DNA of 64,000 nucleotides, taken from contig CM072894.1 in assembly GCA_037013685.1 (NCBI GenBank), positions 8,868,841-8,932,840 of the forward strand, given 5' to 3'. Source of the DNA: Acridotheres tristis. Its lineage: Eukaryota; Chordata; Aves; Passeriformes; Sturnidae. This document shows, piece after piece, positions 52,173 through 64,000 of the stretch. The notes under the pieces are model-generated. The model was not told where the DNA came from. It ran no database searches and saw only the letters and a program-made list of their open reading frames with translations. A program made the translations under genes and the position numbers. How positions within the stretch are numbered: the stretch's first letter is position 1; each line of letters opens with the position of its first letter.

Positions 52173-54407
52173 CTATTGAATAAAGAATCTGATAAATAAA
52201 CATAAGCAAATTATGGAGGTCTTTGAAAAAACAGGCCTCACTTCCTTCGTTCCCTTTAAAAAATAAATCCTACCTTCCCCTGCATTTTATCCACTTTTGA
52301 CAGAGGTAAGGCTCAAGGATAGAAGCAATGATACCTTTTGATAGCAAGGACAAAATACATCCTTCAGAAACATGGCAATTATCATGACATCAGTCCCTCT
52401 CCTGGCATAGTCAAAAAAGACTGTAGTCCAGAAGTCAAAATTTCACTCACTCTGAATGTTAACATGAAGGAACAATATCCTTGGAGCTCCTCAGTACTGA
52501 AAGGTCCCTACTCTGAGGTAAAGATCACAGAAATTCTCAACTATGACGACTTGCTCAAAAAGAGAGGATGTGTAGTGAGAATTTTTACAGGTTCTCCAGA
52601 CTTCATCCCTACAGAATTTCCAGGGTAAAGATGCACATCAGAAATACAAGTTAGTTCTCAGTTGTGATATTCCCTGGCTGTGAAGATTTCAGGATTCTTG
52701 GAAATGCATTTGCAAACAACTGACTCACCATAAACCTTCTTGGAGGTCTGTACTTCTAACTGATTCTGTAACCTGAAGAAACCTTATTCATTTTAAGTCC
52801 TAAAGAAGACTAACTTTTCTTTGTGAGCAGCACCCTGAAGGCAATATGTCTTGCAGACCATGCTAAGTAAATGAGCTGCCTGAAAAAAACTATCTCTTGT
52901 GCATATTCCTGCTTTCTACAGAAATGGCAACCTGTGAAAAGGTGTTTGAAGGACTGATTCATCAGCATCTTTAATGTCCATAACAACTTCAAATAAAAAA
53001 GCTCAAAAGGAGAACTTGATATTTGGTGCTTTACAACTTCTTTTCTTCACTCACTTAAAGAGGTCTCAGTGCAAATACCTTCAAATCAATGCTCAGGACA
53101 GCCTCTTAAAATGTGTTAGCATTAGAGCATTGCCGTTCAGATACAATCTTGCAGTCCAAGAGATGAAAATACACTTTCACATTCGTTGTAGAACATAAGA
53201 AATAAAGGAACTGATGATTTCCTTTACCCTCGGCAGCTTGCTGCCTTTAGGACACATAGCATGTTTAGAATAGTAGAGTTTTTCTTATCTCTAAGGAGGA
53301 CTAGGTTTTGTTGTTTGTTTTGGGGTGGGGTTTTTTTGTTTTGTTTTGAGGGTTTTTTTGTTATAATAAAAAGCACCAGTCAGTATAGTCAATCCAATCC
53401 AGATCTTTCCTCCAGTCCCTTTCTGTCCCTTTCCCTGAGTCTGAGGTCAGAAGTAATTTTTTAATTTGTGGTTGGTTTTTTTCTCTCCCTATTTATCTGC
53501 AATTCCCTTTTTCTTTATTCACCCCAAGACAATAAATCACCTTTTCATTTAATCTCTCTCTACAAAAATTTCACTTTTTTCCTTAACTTATAATTGGCTC
53601 TCTGTGATACTCATCTAAGAGCAAGTTATATAATGAAGAGCATGGAAAACACATCCTTACTTCTTAAAAACTTTTCCAAGCCTGGAGCTGTCTTGGCAGT
53701 ATGTCAGAAAAATGACTCTTGTGTTTATGTTTCCAAAACAGTGTCAGGAAAAAGAAATCAGTCATCTCATGTCTGATTTGTTTAAAAAGGATGCTGCTGT
53801 TCCTGGCTGCTATACTATCCAGCCATGTCATGAAGATGGTCATTAGAAGAGTTCTTATGGAAAGAGTCTCTCATACTCATTGTTTGAGTTTCACACAAGC
53901 AACCAATAAATCTCCATTGTGGCAACAGTGTTCACAGGAAGCAAGGAAGCACAGCCAGTCCCATTTGTTGCAGATATGTTCTTTCCTCAGAGCTATGTCA
54001 TCTCTTCCTTGGACACTTTGGAGTGCTCATTTGTAGTGTTTCAGGTATGGCTGGCTGGTTTCCTTACCAAAATTAGTAATCTGCATCATATTTTGTTCTT
54101 TTCATATATCCTGAGACATAGCATGATTTCAGAAGATTGTACAGGGAGTGTGGCAGTAGCAGATATTTGATTTGTGTCTTACTTTGGTGGCAAAAGCCAT
54201 TGGTCACTCATTTTCACCCACATGTTATGCCTTTAAATGTGGTGTTGTGAGGTAGATCAAGAGGTACTTGTGGCTGAAAAATCGTTTTGAAAGAGAAAGA
54301 TTTCTCTGTAGCTGGATTAGTTCTCGTGGCTGTATAAATGCTTTTGCTGTGAGGGTGTCAGAAAGCCTACATGGTAGGAGGGGCAGTGAGGCAGGTATTT
54401 CATGCAT

Positions 54408-54690
54408 CATAGAATTATAGAATGGCTTGGGTTGGAAGGGACCTTAAAGATCATCTCATTGCAAACCCCCTGCCGTGGGCAGGGACATCTTCCACTAGTC
54501 CAGGTTGCTCAGAGCTCCAGCTAGCTTGGCCTTGAACCCTTCCAGGGGGAAGCCACAGCTTCTGTGGGCAACTGTACCAGTGCCTCACAGGAAAGAATTT
54601 CTCCCCACATCCAATCTAAAGCTGCCCTCAGTCAGTTTGAAGCCATTCACCTTCATCCTGTCTCTGCATGCTCTTGAAGGCAGTCCTGAC
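54408..54690 (-). mobile_element. CR1 LINE, 5'-truncated 3' end
   Basis: The plus strand opens with ATAGAATTATAGAATGGCTT, then GGGTTGGAAGGGACCTTAAA and a GGGCAGGGACATCTTCCACT segment. This is the reverse complement of the avian CR1 3' end with its terminal 8-bp ATTCTATG-type repeats at 54408. The element therefore lies on the minus strand with its 3' end at the low coordinate. It has small deletions and many substitutions and carries no reverse transcriptase part, so it is a dead insertion. The upper boundary is approximate. Confidence 0.92.
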
Positions 54691-57600
54691 ACAGTATGTC
54701 CTGCGACCTGGCATGGTAGTAAGGGTCTCTGCATTCTTGTAGGGAAGAGAATCAGAGGTCATTACAGGGCTTTCTTAATGCCTAGGTCATATTTACTGCA
54801 ATTTTTTTCCCACAGTGTTTTCTGGTTTATTGCATCTACAGACTAGTACTGAAATTGTCAGTGCATTAATTCATGGTTCTCATCAATCTCTTGCCCTTGT
54901 ATCCATGGGTATCCCTCAGATGTACCTGCATTCTAAGTATTTATTTATAGCTACCTTTGAGAGCAGCAAATGGTAGGGAATGTGATCCACACAAAGTATC
55001 CCAAAGGATGTTTCCAGTCACACATCTGTGTGTCCCTCAGTGGGCAAGTGCAGTGGGATGCCAGATCTGTGAAAGACTGCTGATGTTAATGGGCAGGACC
55101 CAGGAGTTTATCAAGGCTGATGATTATTACTCATAGCCAGATTGAGGTGTAAAAGTTGATATCCCTTACATGAGAGTGAATTAATTCCTTTAGGCAGAGG
55201 AGAGCATTCCCTCTGCTGCACTGCAGCACGCCTTAATTACACTTGCTCTGCACTGGCTGTTGCCTACCAACAATAAATAACGACAGCAAATTTGCAGTAT
55301 GTTCACAGAGTTTGAGGTCTGGGAAGGTCAAAACACCTAAAGCCATTATCAAACCCTGAAGCATCTCTGCAGATTCTATGTGTTATTTTGGAAGTTTTGA
55401 AGAAATCCTGAAGCTCTTTCCTTCTCACTTAACGAACAGCAACAACAAAAAATCTAAACAAAATCTTCACAAATTTTCCATAGAAAATACTTGCATATTT
55501 TAATTTTGACACAAGGTTATGTGCTTGGATTTTGACCAGAAGGGCAATATACTTCTATACTCCCTGCAGTCTTCTTTCTTACACTCACATCAAACTCATA
55601 TTAATTTACAGTGGAAAAGAATGCATCATTCATATGTAATACATACTGAGGAGAATCCTCATGTTCAGAATTCTTATAATGTGTGCATATATTTGATCTA
55701 ATTCAATTTTCTATCATCTTCTGCCTTCTTTTATAAGACCAAAGGGCAAAAGAGGCCATATATATATGCCTGTATATAGCCTGGTCAAAAATGTATACAA
55801 CGTCAATGAGCTACACTTCACTGGCTTTCACTGTGCAAGTGAAATGTTGCCTCGTAATGGACACATTTGGCCTGCAAGGACAGGACGTTCTCAAGAGTGT
55901 AAATGGCTTATTTTTCACCTCATTGGCACTACTTCTAAGTGGTCACTGTCACTCAGAAACTAGACTGCTGAAGGAAAGAGTGTCAAAACAAGTGAAGATC
56001 GTGTGATCGCTGGAATCTAGGCAATGCCCTCAGACAGGGGTTTGCACAATATCATCGTTAGTAAAAAATTCTATGAGAAAAAAGTCAACTTAAAATTTAA
56101 AAAAAAGTAGCAAAGCTTGTTAAAAAATATAAACTTTCAGTTTATGTTCTTGCATATCTTTTAATGCCTCTAACTCGACTTGAGCCAAAGGGCTCAAAGA
56201 TAAAAGTATCACAGAAATACAGCTTTAGACAGTTCTGATATTACTATTCTGCCTCTGCTTAGTACGTTTCTCATCCTACAAAAACAACGTTATAGATCGA
56301 CTTGCAGATTCGACATGCATTTTAAACTATAATATACAGCACAGCCTCATTATATCTTCCTTACTTGTAAATATATTTTGTGAGCTGAATCATCTGCACA
56401 GACCACTAGTTGTTCCCTGTCTTTGGGAGCCAAAGACATGCAATCAATCAATCAAGGTAACAATTTCCACGTCTCCTCTAAAATTACCTCTTCCCTCCTA
56501 GCTCCCCATATTCATTTGGTCTGAAAAAATCCCAAAAGTGAGCTAATCTACCTGTTCTAATCAGAAATCTATTCCAAAGTCTCTCTGGAGCCAGCTCTTC
56601 ATCCAGAACAATTCTGCATGGGGCAAAGAAACTAAAAATGGGCAGAAAAAGCACCCCAAAGCTGTGGCTGGGGTCAGGTCATGCCTACACAGCTGAACAA
56701 GATGCTTTCTCTCCTTTCTTTCTGAAATAGTTGTGAGAGTTTTAAAAATCCTCCTCATATGTTCAGACCTTATACTAGAGAGTAATGGGGTTGATCACCA
56801 ACCTCATTTTAGCCACCTGCACTTTGTAAAAGTTCTTTTGTCACACTTTTCATCCATTTCTCCATTTCTTCTTCTGAAGAATTTCCACGGGATAATGTGG
56901 GGATTTTTTATCCAACAGCTGCAAAGTGGGAGGACAGAAGGAAAGTTCATTTCCACAGAGATCTTAAGACTATTATGGTAAATCAGTTTCAAGTCTTTCT
57001 GTGCTCTAGAGCTCAAGATGATCCTGAATATTAATTATATTCCTTTTACAAGTGAGAAGAGCAGTGCTTGTCTTCACAGAGTGTTTGAGAAAGAAAATAT
57101 AGAAAGCTCTATTCCTAGAGCCAAAGAGCCAAGTACCTCAAGTACTCTGTGTGGAACAAGTATATGGTTTCATGCATTTAAAGACCCAAGAAACAGGGAT
57201 GTAAAGAAAGATATATTTATTTATTTATTTAGACTAATTTAATGATTGTACATAAATATTGCAAACGTTCCCTCAAGTTCTCTATTTTGTTTATCATGAC
57301 TTCAATTATGTTGCATTTGTATAACTCCTCTCCAGCAGAGGGCTTAATACAGTCAGTTTGAGAAATGTAGCTTCAACATCAGTAGAACATGTTTCTATTA
57401 TAAGCTTTCTACACAAAACACAATGTAACATTTGTGAATTGAAAAGGAAAAAAAAGCTAATGTTTATTCACTGCATGGTATTTTCTGGATGTTCTGGAAA
57501 TTCAGTAATCGAATGTCTCTCTAGGAATATGATAAGCATAAGATCAAAATCATCATTGCAGCATTCAGTTTCTTCCTCACAGTAACTCTTTCATTGCTAA

Positions 57601-59125
57601 TTGAATTTTTTCTTAGCCCAATACTTAGTAATACATACAGAAAGAGACCAACAGGGCACAAAAGAGACTTCTATGTGCACAGAAAAGTGTGTGCACCAAG
57701 AACAGTGTAATCAGGGAAAATACATGATTGTGTGTGTATACCTCAGTACACTCATACATGTTTATACACATAGGGATTAATAAATACGAGAGAATTAATG
57801 CTTAGTTAAGAGCTTTTTCAAAGAATCATTTTTATTTACATTTGTTTGTTATTCTTTAAGGAGGCACCATTTTTTTTCTTGTTCTATATATTACTTGATG
57901 CATTTTTAATGTTAATTAGCTACAATAATATGCTGTTAAGTAACACGGGGGTTTGTCTGTGAGCATGCACCACTGTACTGCAACTGTATACACTCTTTCC
58001 TTCTACTTTGGCTTTGGATTATTAAGTATCTTAATTGCTTGCTTGCAAACCAGTGAACAAGTTTAAGAAGGTTATTTTACTGTTTGCCATGAACTAATAG
58101 TTCAAGGAAGACGTAAATGTGGCATTCAGTATTAGGACACTTTTATCTGGTATGTTTACCTCTTATGGAAAATAAACAAATATCACACTCAAAATCAAGA
58201 TGACTTTGAACTAAAAAAGACTAGACATATCAAAAATACCTTCAAAGTCAGATCTCTGATGATTGATTGCTCTATAAATTATCTCCATTTGGATTTCTTT
58301 TTTGAAGAAGATCCGATAGATAGCGTCCAATACCTCATAATGTTACCAGTGACTTGCACATTTGTGACTTTCAGAGCTGTTTAGCCAAGAATGTGCCCTA
58401 GTGCAGCCCCAGAGAGATCTGCAGACGCCTGCTGCTGGTATTTAGCACAAAATCCAGAGCCCTGTGCTGCTTTTCTCTTTGCTGAGACCACTTGTTTCTG
58501 CTTCCCCTTTCAGGCACTGGTGGATATCTTCGTGTTCAATTGCGTTTGCAGGGCCAAGGCATTACTCACTTTTCAAAGTCGGGTTTGTGTTTTCTTATTT
58601 AGGATTCATGTTTTACAAGAAATGAAAAATAGTTTGATACAGATCAGCATCACAGTGGATATCTTGCTTGAGGTTGGGGCTAGTATATAAAGTGATTGTT
58701 ACTGCACTATTTTATAACCAGATATAAACTCAGATCTGGCTTAAATTTTGCAACAATTTCTTACAGTATCTTGTAAAAAGACAAACAGTGAAGCCACCAA
58801 TAAACTCTTGTGCTGCTTCAAATATAGATCAAAATGCATTAAAAACAAAAAAAAGTCATAACAGTTTGATATAGTAATGATCTACACTGATGAATCCAAA
58901 CAAGTAAATTACAAAAATTTATCCATCAGTCAACACTCTGCAATGCAAGACCAATAGAAATAAAGCATTAGCAACAATAAAGTGCGATTAACAAATGCAG
59001 AATTATTATCTTCCAATCAAATTACCAGCAGCTAAATAATTACTCACTTTGTGCAATATCCTTCAACTCTTTCCAGAAGTAGGATAGATTATTTCTCTTT
59101 TTTTAACAAGGAGTCTGGCCATTGA

Positions 59126-59156
59126 TTTTCTTTTTTTCTTTTTTTTTTCTTTTTTT

Positions 59157-59188
<32 letters not shown>

Positions 59189-59203
59189 TCTTTTTTTCTT
59201 TTT
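59126..59203. repeat. 78-base uninterrupted pyrimidine tract (C T7-10)n
   Basis: Only T and C occur from 59126 to 59203, as single C residues separated by runs of about seven to ten T. This is a polypurine/polypyrimidine tract with potential for triplex formation. The purine strand gives a spurious Lys-rich open frame. Confidence 0.93.
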
Positions 59204-61872
59204 AATAAAAATGGAGAGCTGATTGCCAATTCCAGTTTTCAATTCATGGTACAAATAATCTTGATCTTAAATGAACAATTGGCAAAAATGCTGACACTGC
59301 CCAAGACAGTGGGAGAAATGCTGTTGGTGTCAGCAAGTCAGGTTCTCACACACCACTTTGAAAAGGGTGAAGTGGTGCAGAATTCACCATGGTTTTAGAA
59401 AGAGGATTTGGTAGGTTCAACTTTCTTATGACACTGTGTGTTTCAAACTTCTGTGTAAGGCATTATGAGTATATAATTTATTGTCTGGTTTCCAGAATAG
59501 TTATTCAGGTGTTTTTTTATGCAGCAAATAAACACTAGCTAATAGCTGTATTTCCTCCTAAACTGTACAGCTCAATTTATCAAAGATAACTTGGATTAAA
59601 ACTACAGTATCAAATATTCAGAATTCAGCAGGAGAAGACATATTTTAAAGTAATATATATAGTGCTTATTTGGGGAAAAAAAGGAGATTACATCTGCTGC
59701 TGCTCTTCACATATTTTGAGAATTCTTAGTGTTGAAACAAAAATAAGTGATGCATTATGAATAAAGAAGGCATTCAATGATTTTCATGGTATCAAAGTAG
59801 AGGCAATAAAAGAAAATTGGCTTGGAACAAATTGAAGAACAAATCTCTTCATGCAGCATAAAGATAAACTCCAGAATTTGTTATCATAAATTACAGAATC
59901 TAAAAATGTCTCCAAAAAGTCAAATTAGACAAATTCGTGGAGGACACTCCCGTTGATGTCTGTTTCAGCTGAAGACCCAGACACAAGTTTATTATAAACT
60001 GTTGATTTCTGTGCTGTTAAGAGAAAAACACTCAATAAATGCCATTGCTCCATCACTCCATTACTGAATCTACTTTATGTTCTTGGGGCAAAGCTAGCAT
60101 CAATCAATCAATCATTTTCCATACATAATAATTAAGACAATTTATTTAGGGAAAATAAACCAGTTTCTAGAAATGCAGAAAGAGCAAAACTTGATCTGTT
60201 TGGGTGCTTCTAAAGTAGAGCTAAATAACATAATTCATGATTTTCTAGTTGAGGCATAAGCATATTCCTGTGATAAATATGCAGCAGGTTTGACTTAGAG
60301 GGATAAAAAGCTGCAGGGATGTCTTCAGATGTACAGCAGAAGAATATACAGCAATGAGAAAGTGCTGAAAAAAACACCAAGTTCTTGATAACTTGTGTAA
60401 TTAAAAGCTCTTCAAAGTGTTCTTTCAGATATCTGAGAAGAAAGAACCATTGTCAGGTCTAGTGTCTTTTAGCTCAGGGAAATTTCAGCAAAAAATTCTG
60501 CAGGAGATGTGTGTGTTTATGTGTTGGAGAGCAATATGGAACAAAGTAAGACAAGTGTAGGTTACTCACCGTCAGGTTAATATGGGGGAAAACAGAAAAG
60601 GGCTTGTCATTGCTTTTTAAGGGACCCCATAACTATCTCCCACACGTTGTCAGTGTTCAGCCCAAGTTTCTGCATGTCCATCTCTGTGAACTTGGAGCAA
60701 AGTCCTCACTGAGGATTCGTGTGCAGGCAGACAGCTCAAGCACCAGCAAAAAGATGCTATGGAAAGGTTGGGTGTTTCCTCTGCTGCATTTCATTTTCAC
60801 TACACAACAGAAGAACAAAGAAAGATTTTGTTCTTTCTTTGGGAAGAAGAGAGGTGGGCATTGTTCTGGGGAGGTGTCCCCAGGTGGAGCAGGGCCCTGA
60901 AGGAGCCCTCATTTCTGAGCAACTCCTCGGCTCAAAAAACAAACTGTGGTGTCAGGATTAAGTTTCTAATGGCACTGACAGATAAACAGGCACAAAATAG
61001 ACTGAATTCAGCCTCTTGCTTTGAGACAGAGCATGAAATTACGATTCCCAAACCTCATCAGCACAAAGCACATCTTCGGCCAATAAAGAAAATAAAACAT
61101 ATGAGCTGAATTTCTCAATGTCAAAAACAGCTCCCAGCCAAAAATATTGCAAAGATGTCCCTTTTAATCATGGCCTCTGCATCAGAGAGAGTTATTTTGT
61201 GGAATGGATACTAAAATCAAAAATATGTTTAAGTCTTTGCTGGAGATTTTTTATCTTTTCTCCATTTGCTAACAATATGCCAATAAAAAAAAAGCACAGC
61301 ACAACAAAATGTAGATGGAAGTCAGTTTGAGATTAAAATATACAGCAAGATAAAACAAGAATTGATCTCAGCCACAAAATACAGAGGACAGCTTGAGTCA
61401 TTCCAAGTTTAAAAATACGTCTGTCTTCAATATCTGTCTCTTCCCTTTTTCACATCATCAGACACTAGATGTGAAAATAAAATACACTTATATGGCATTA
61501 ACATCTCTTTTTTATATCTTTCCAAACCCTCCTTAGAAATTCTTTAAAATGCTCGACCTTATGTCTGACACAGGTTCCATCAATGGCCTCAGCCCCCCTG
61601 AATGATGCAGGTGGTCAGTGGAGGAAACATTGAAGAAAAAACATAGCTCTGAATGAGCCCAGCTCACAAGAGGCAGTCACGGGAGCCTTGGGAAGTCCTG
61701 GACTGTAAGTGCATCAGAAAACATCCAAACTACTGTACCTGTGTAAACTTCTTTCAGGATGTCTTACTCAAGAAATGTGAGTCTGGGGCAAGCTGAACTC
61801 TGTATGGAGGGGTGCCATGGGATTCATAGATTAGTTGCTTTCTTACTTTTGAGGGGGTTCTGTTTGTTTTTT

Positions 61873-61974
61873 GTTGGGTTGGTTGGTTTTTTTGTTTGGT
61901 TTTTTTGCTACCTTCTAATGCAAATGGAACAAATTTGTTTTCTAAAAAAAAAACCCCAAAAACAAAAACAACCC
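61873..61974. repeat. Imperfect fold-back of T/G-rich and A/C-rich arms
   Basis: A T/G-rich arm at 61873-61906 (GTTGGGTTGGTTGG then T runs) is followed after about 37 bases by an A/C-rich arm at 61944-61974 (A runs, CCCC, AACAAAAACAACCC). The arms are roughly complementary with mismatches. Both arms are low complexity, so this may be incidental. Confidence 0.6.
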
Positions 61975-64000
61975 GGTTCTGTCAATTTAGTTTCACAGAT
62001 GTTTCCATTTCCAAGCAGAAGCCCTTGATGGTGCTGAAAGTTACTCAGCATTGTTGTAATTTGCATAACATTAGCCATGATGTTTTTATTTTGAAAAGTT
62101 GAAATGTTTGCAGCTCATCATAGCACAGCCCTAATGGTGCTCAGTACATCTGCTTAAAAAGTTGAGCCTAGGCAATGTTCTACCCCACAAACATTTTTTA
62201 TGACTTTTACTGACTTTCAAGGTTTTCAGTAGAGATAGAATTAAAGCCTCTGCTTTATGTGCACACAAATTAGGAAATAACGAGTGGGTAACAAAGCTGA
62301 GTTGTGTGCTCCATCCTGCAGCTGTATCCTTGCATCTGCCACTAGAGCTTCCTGCAGAATTGTGCAGACACCTCACGGATTTTGTTTGGAAACACTCATA
62401 AAATTAATGTCGCTTTCTGTAGGTGGCAAAGTCAGCTAAACAGGTGTAACAGAAAATTAAAATAGGGAGTAGAAGCAATGATGGCAAGCAAAATGCATCA
62501 GTAAAGGAATCATTGCTCCAAGTCTTTATTCTTTCTCTTTCCACCACTTAGCATCCCTGCAAATAGGTAGCTGCTCTTGATTTGATATTAAACTGAATCC
62601 TAATTAAAAGAACAGCAAGAAAATAATGCACATTTCAGAGATGTGCTTTGGTTAGCAATGATCAAATGTAATGTTCACCTGCAGCTTTCTCCCCTGGCTT
62701 GGTTTTGCTCCTTTCTAAGTTGAGACCTCACAAATGAAACCTAAATCCTCTATATCTATCAAGGTGCATCAGGCTCCCTTTTAAATTAGCAGAAAATTTT
62801 ATAATAAAGGAATCCATTTCTGTGAACAAGCAGAAAGTTCAAGACTTGATCAGGGGTTTTTCTGACAAACATCTTTGACATTTGTTCTCAAAATCCTGAT
62901 GAACTTCTTCACATCTTAATTTCTACTCTCTTTTATTCAAAATTTTTGGTTTTTTCCCCAGCTCACTTTTTAAAATTGCTTTCTTCAAGTGCCCTACACT
63001 TGATGTAGCAACTTCCTTAAGGCATCCTCACACACCTAAAAGAGCTTTTCTCTTCACCTGCCAAAGTCCTACTCAAACACACAGCACCAACTTCTTTAGT
63101 ATGTGACTCTGCCCATGAGTTATGAGCTCCTGAGGCAGAAAATTACCACATGCTTGCAAAGCTCACACTGCACGTGCCACATGAGGAAAATTCAAAAATA
63201 AACATACCTGCCTCCTGAAAAGCACATCTATATGGGTTTGAAAGACAGAAAACAGAAGTGCATCGGTGTAGTGTTTGTGCACACATTTTTTATGCTCTTG
63301 ATGAAATTATTAGATAAATAACACATGATTAAACCAAGCCAAGTGTGAATCAGAGCATTCAAAATTTAAAATCACTACCATTAGCCTAGAAGAATTTCAT
63401 TCACAGCTCCTCTCAAATGAGAAGTGAATAAAAAAAGGAACTGTTTCAACTTCTTGTTATACCAGCCATATATTTTACTAATCTCTAGCTTTCCAGGCAT
63501 TCCATAGCACTGAAACTACAAGCAGTTATACAGAAAAACACTTGTATGTTTTTAATGATGTCATTCGCTCGCAGCTCAATACCAATTAGGCAGTTCTTGG
63601 CCATTCAAACCCCAGCTAATTGTCAAGGAAATGCTGGCTTTACCATCCAGCAGTCTAAAATATAAAGAATATAAAAAGAGAAAATAAGATCCAAGGTAAT
63701 ACTGAACATGTAACTCTGCAGCATTTGACTGTTTCTCAGGATGTGCTTACTAATAGCATGCTAATAACCAAATGTGAGTTTGTAGGCAGCTGAATCTAGG
63801 ATTTCCTACACAGGTAACCAAAACCTGTGTGAAAAAGATTGAAAAGAAATGGATGAGGTGGATTATTGCTGGCTTAGTGCATCTATTACAGTAAATGTGC
63901 GAGGGAAGGGGGTTGACAGGTAAATATTGAAGCAACAATGTGAAAGAAAAAGTGTTTGCTCAGAACATCCCATGCTAAGGAGCTTTTTTCCTTGTGTTTC

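Larger units (their letters stand above)
50746..64000. other. AT-rich noncoding DNA with two CR1 fragments, no supported gene
   Basis: Outside the CR1 fragments, the pyrimidine tract and the fold-back listed separately, this block holds only short open frames (up to about 116 codons) without recognisable domains. T/G-rich tracts occur near 53290-53360. A CAATCAAT-type run near 56441 recurs near 60101, and an ATTT run lies near 57215-57232. Confidence 0.6.

Noticed and set aside
52338..52628. 96-codon plus-strand open frame after the older CR1 fragment
   Set aside because: Sequence looks peptide-like but matches no family I know and has no splice or poly(A) support.
58501..58690. Possible exon after CCCCTTTCAG at about 58514
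   Set aside because: The acceptor-like tract is short, the following open stretch is not recognised, and no matching donor or neighbouring exon is evident.
59063..59254. Lys/Glu-rich small protein on the minus strand
   Set aside because: Translation of the purine strand of a simple pyrimidine tract.
1..64000. tRNA, rRNA, snRNA, CRISPR or endogenous retroviral LTR/coding remains
   Set aside because: Scanned by eye for characteristic signatures on both strands and none was found; small or very old copies could be missed without a profile search.

Overview
The window is nuclear DNA from a vertebrate, almost certainly a bird and probably a songbird. Two truncated CR1 LINE 3' ends carry the avian-type consensus, and the one clear gene belongs to the maestro heat-like repeat (MROH) family, in the compact many-copy form known from passerine genomes. 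There is no sign of prokaryotic or viral organisation.

Layout. Positions 1 to about 42,990 are AT-rich noncoding DNA, either intergenic or inside a very large intron. They hold only simple repeats, short local tandem duplications, hairpins and a few GC-richer patches without recognisable genes. From about 42,990 to 50,750 lies a sharply bounded GC- and CpG-rich block. It contains one complete minus-strand gene of 15 coding exons, 48734 down to 43508. Splicing at canonical GT/AG sites gives an uninterrupted 740-residue frame with matching phases at all 14 introns. The gene has a poly(A) signal 177 bases past the stop. A diverged 72-bp tandem repeat runs up to the start codon, a pure GGGAT array of 26 units sits in intron 1, and exon 3 carries an 18-bp coding minisatellite. 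About 1.9 kb upstream of the start, in the same orientation, is a decayed copy of exon 1 with part of the promoter repeat. It is either the remnant of a tandem paralogue or a noncoding alternative first exon. From 50,750 to 64,000 the sequence is AT-rich and noncoding again, with two CR1 fragments, a long pyrimidine tract and a T/G to A/C fold-back.

The single gene has no operon-like partners. Its introns are intact, so it arose by DNA-level duplication rather than as a retrocopy. The protein is a helical HEAT-type scaffold with a basic, then low-complexity acidic/Thr-rich N-terminus; its molecular role is unknown. I saw no rRNA, tRNA, CRISPR or convincing second protein gene.
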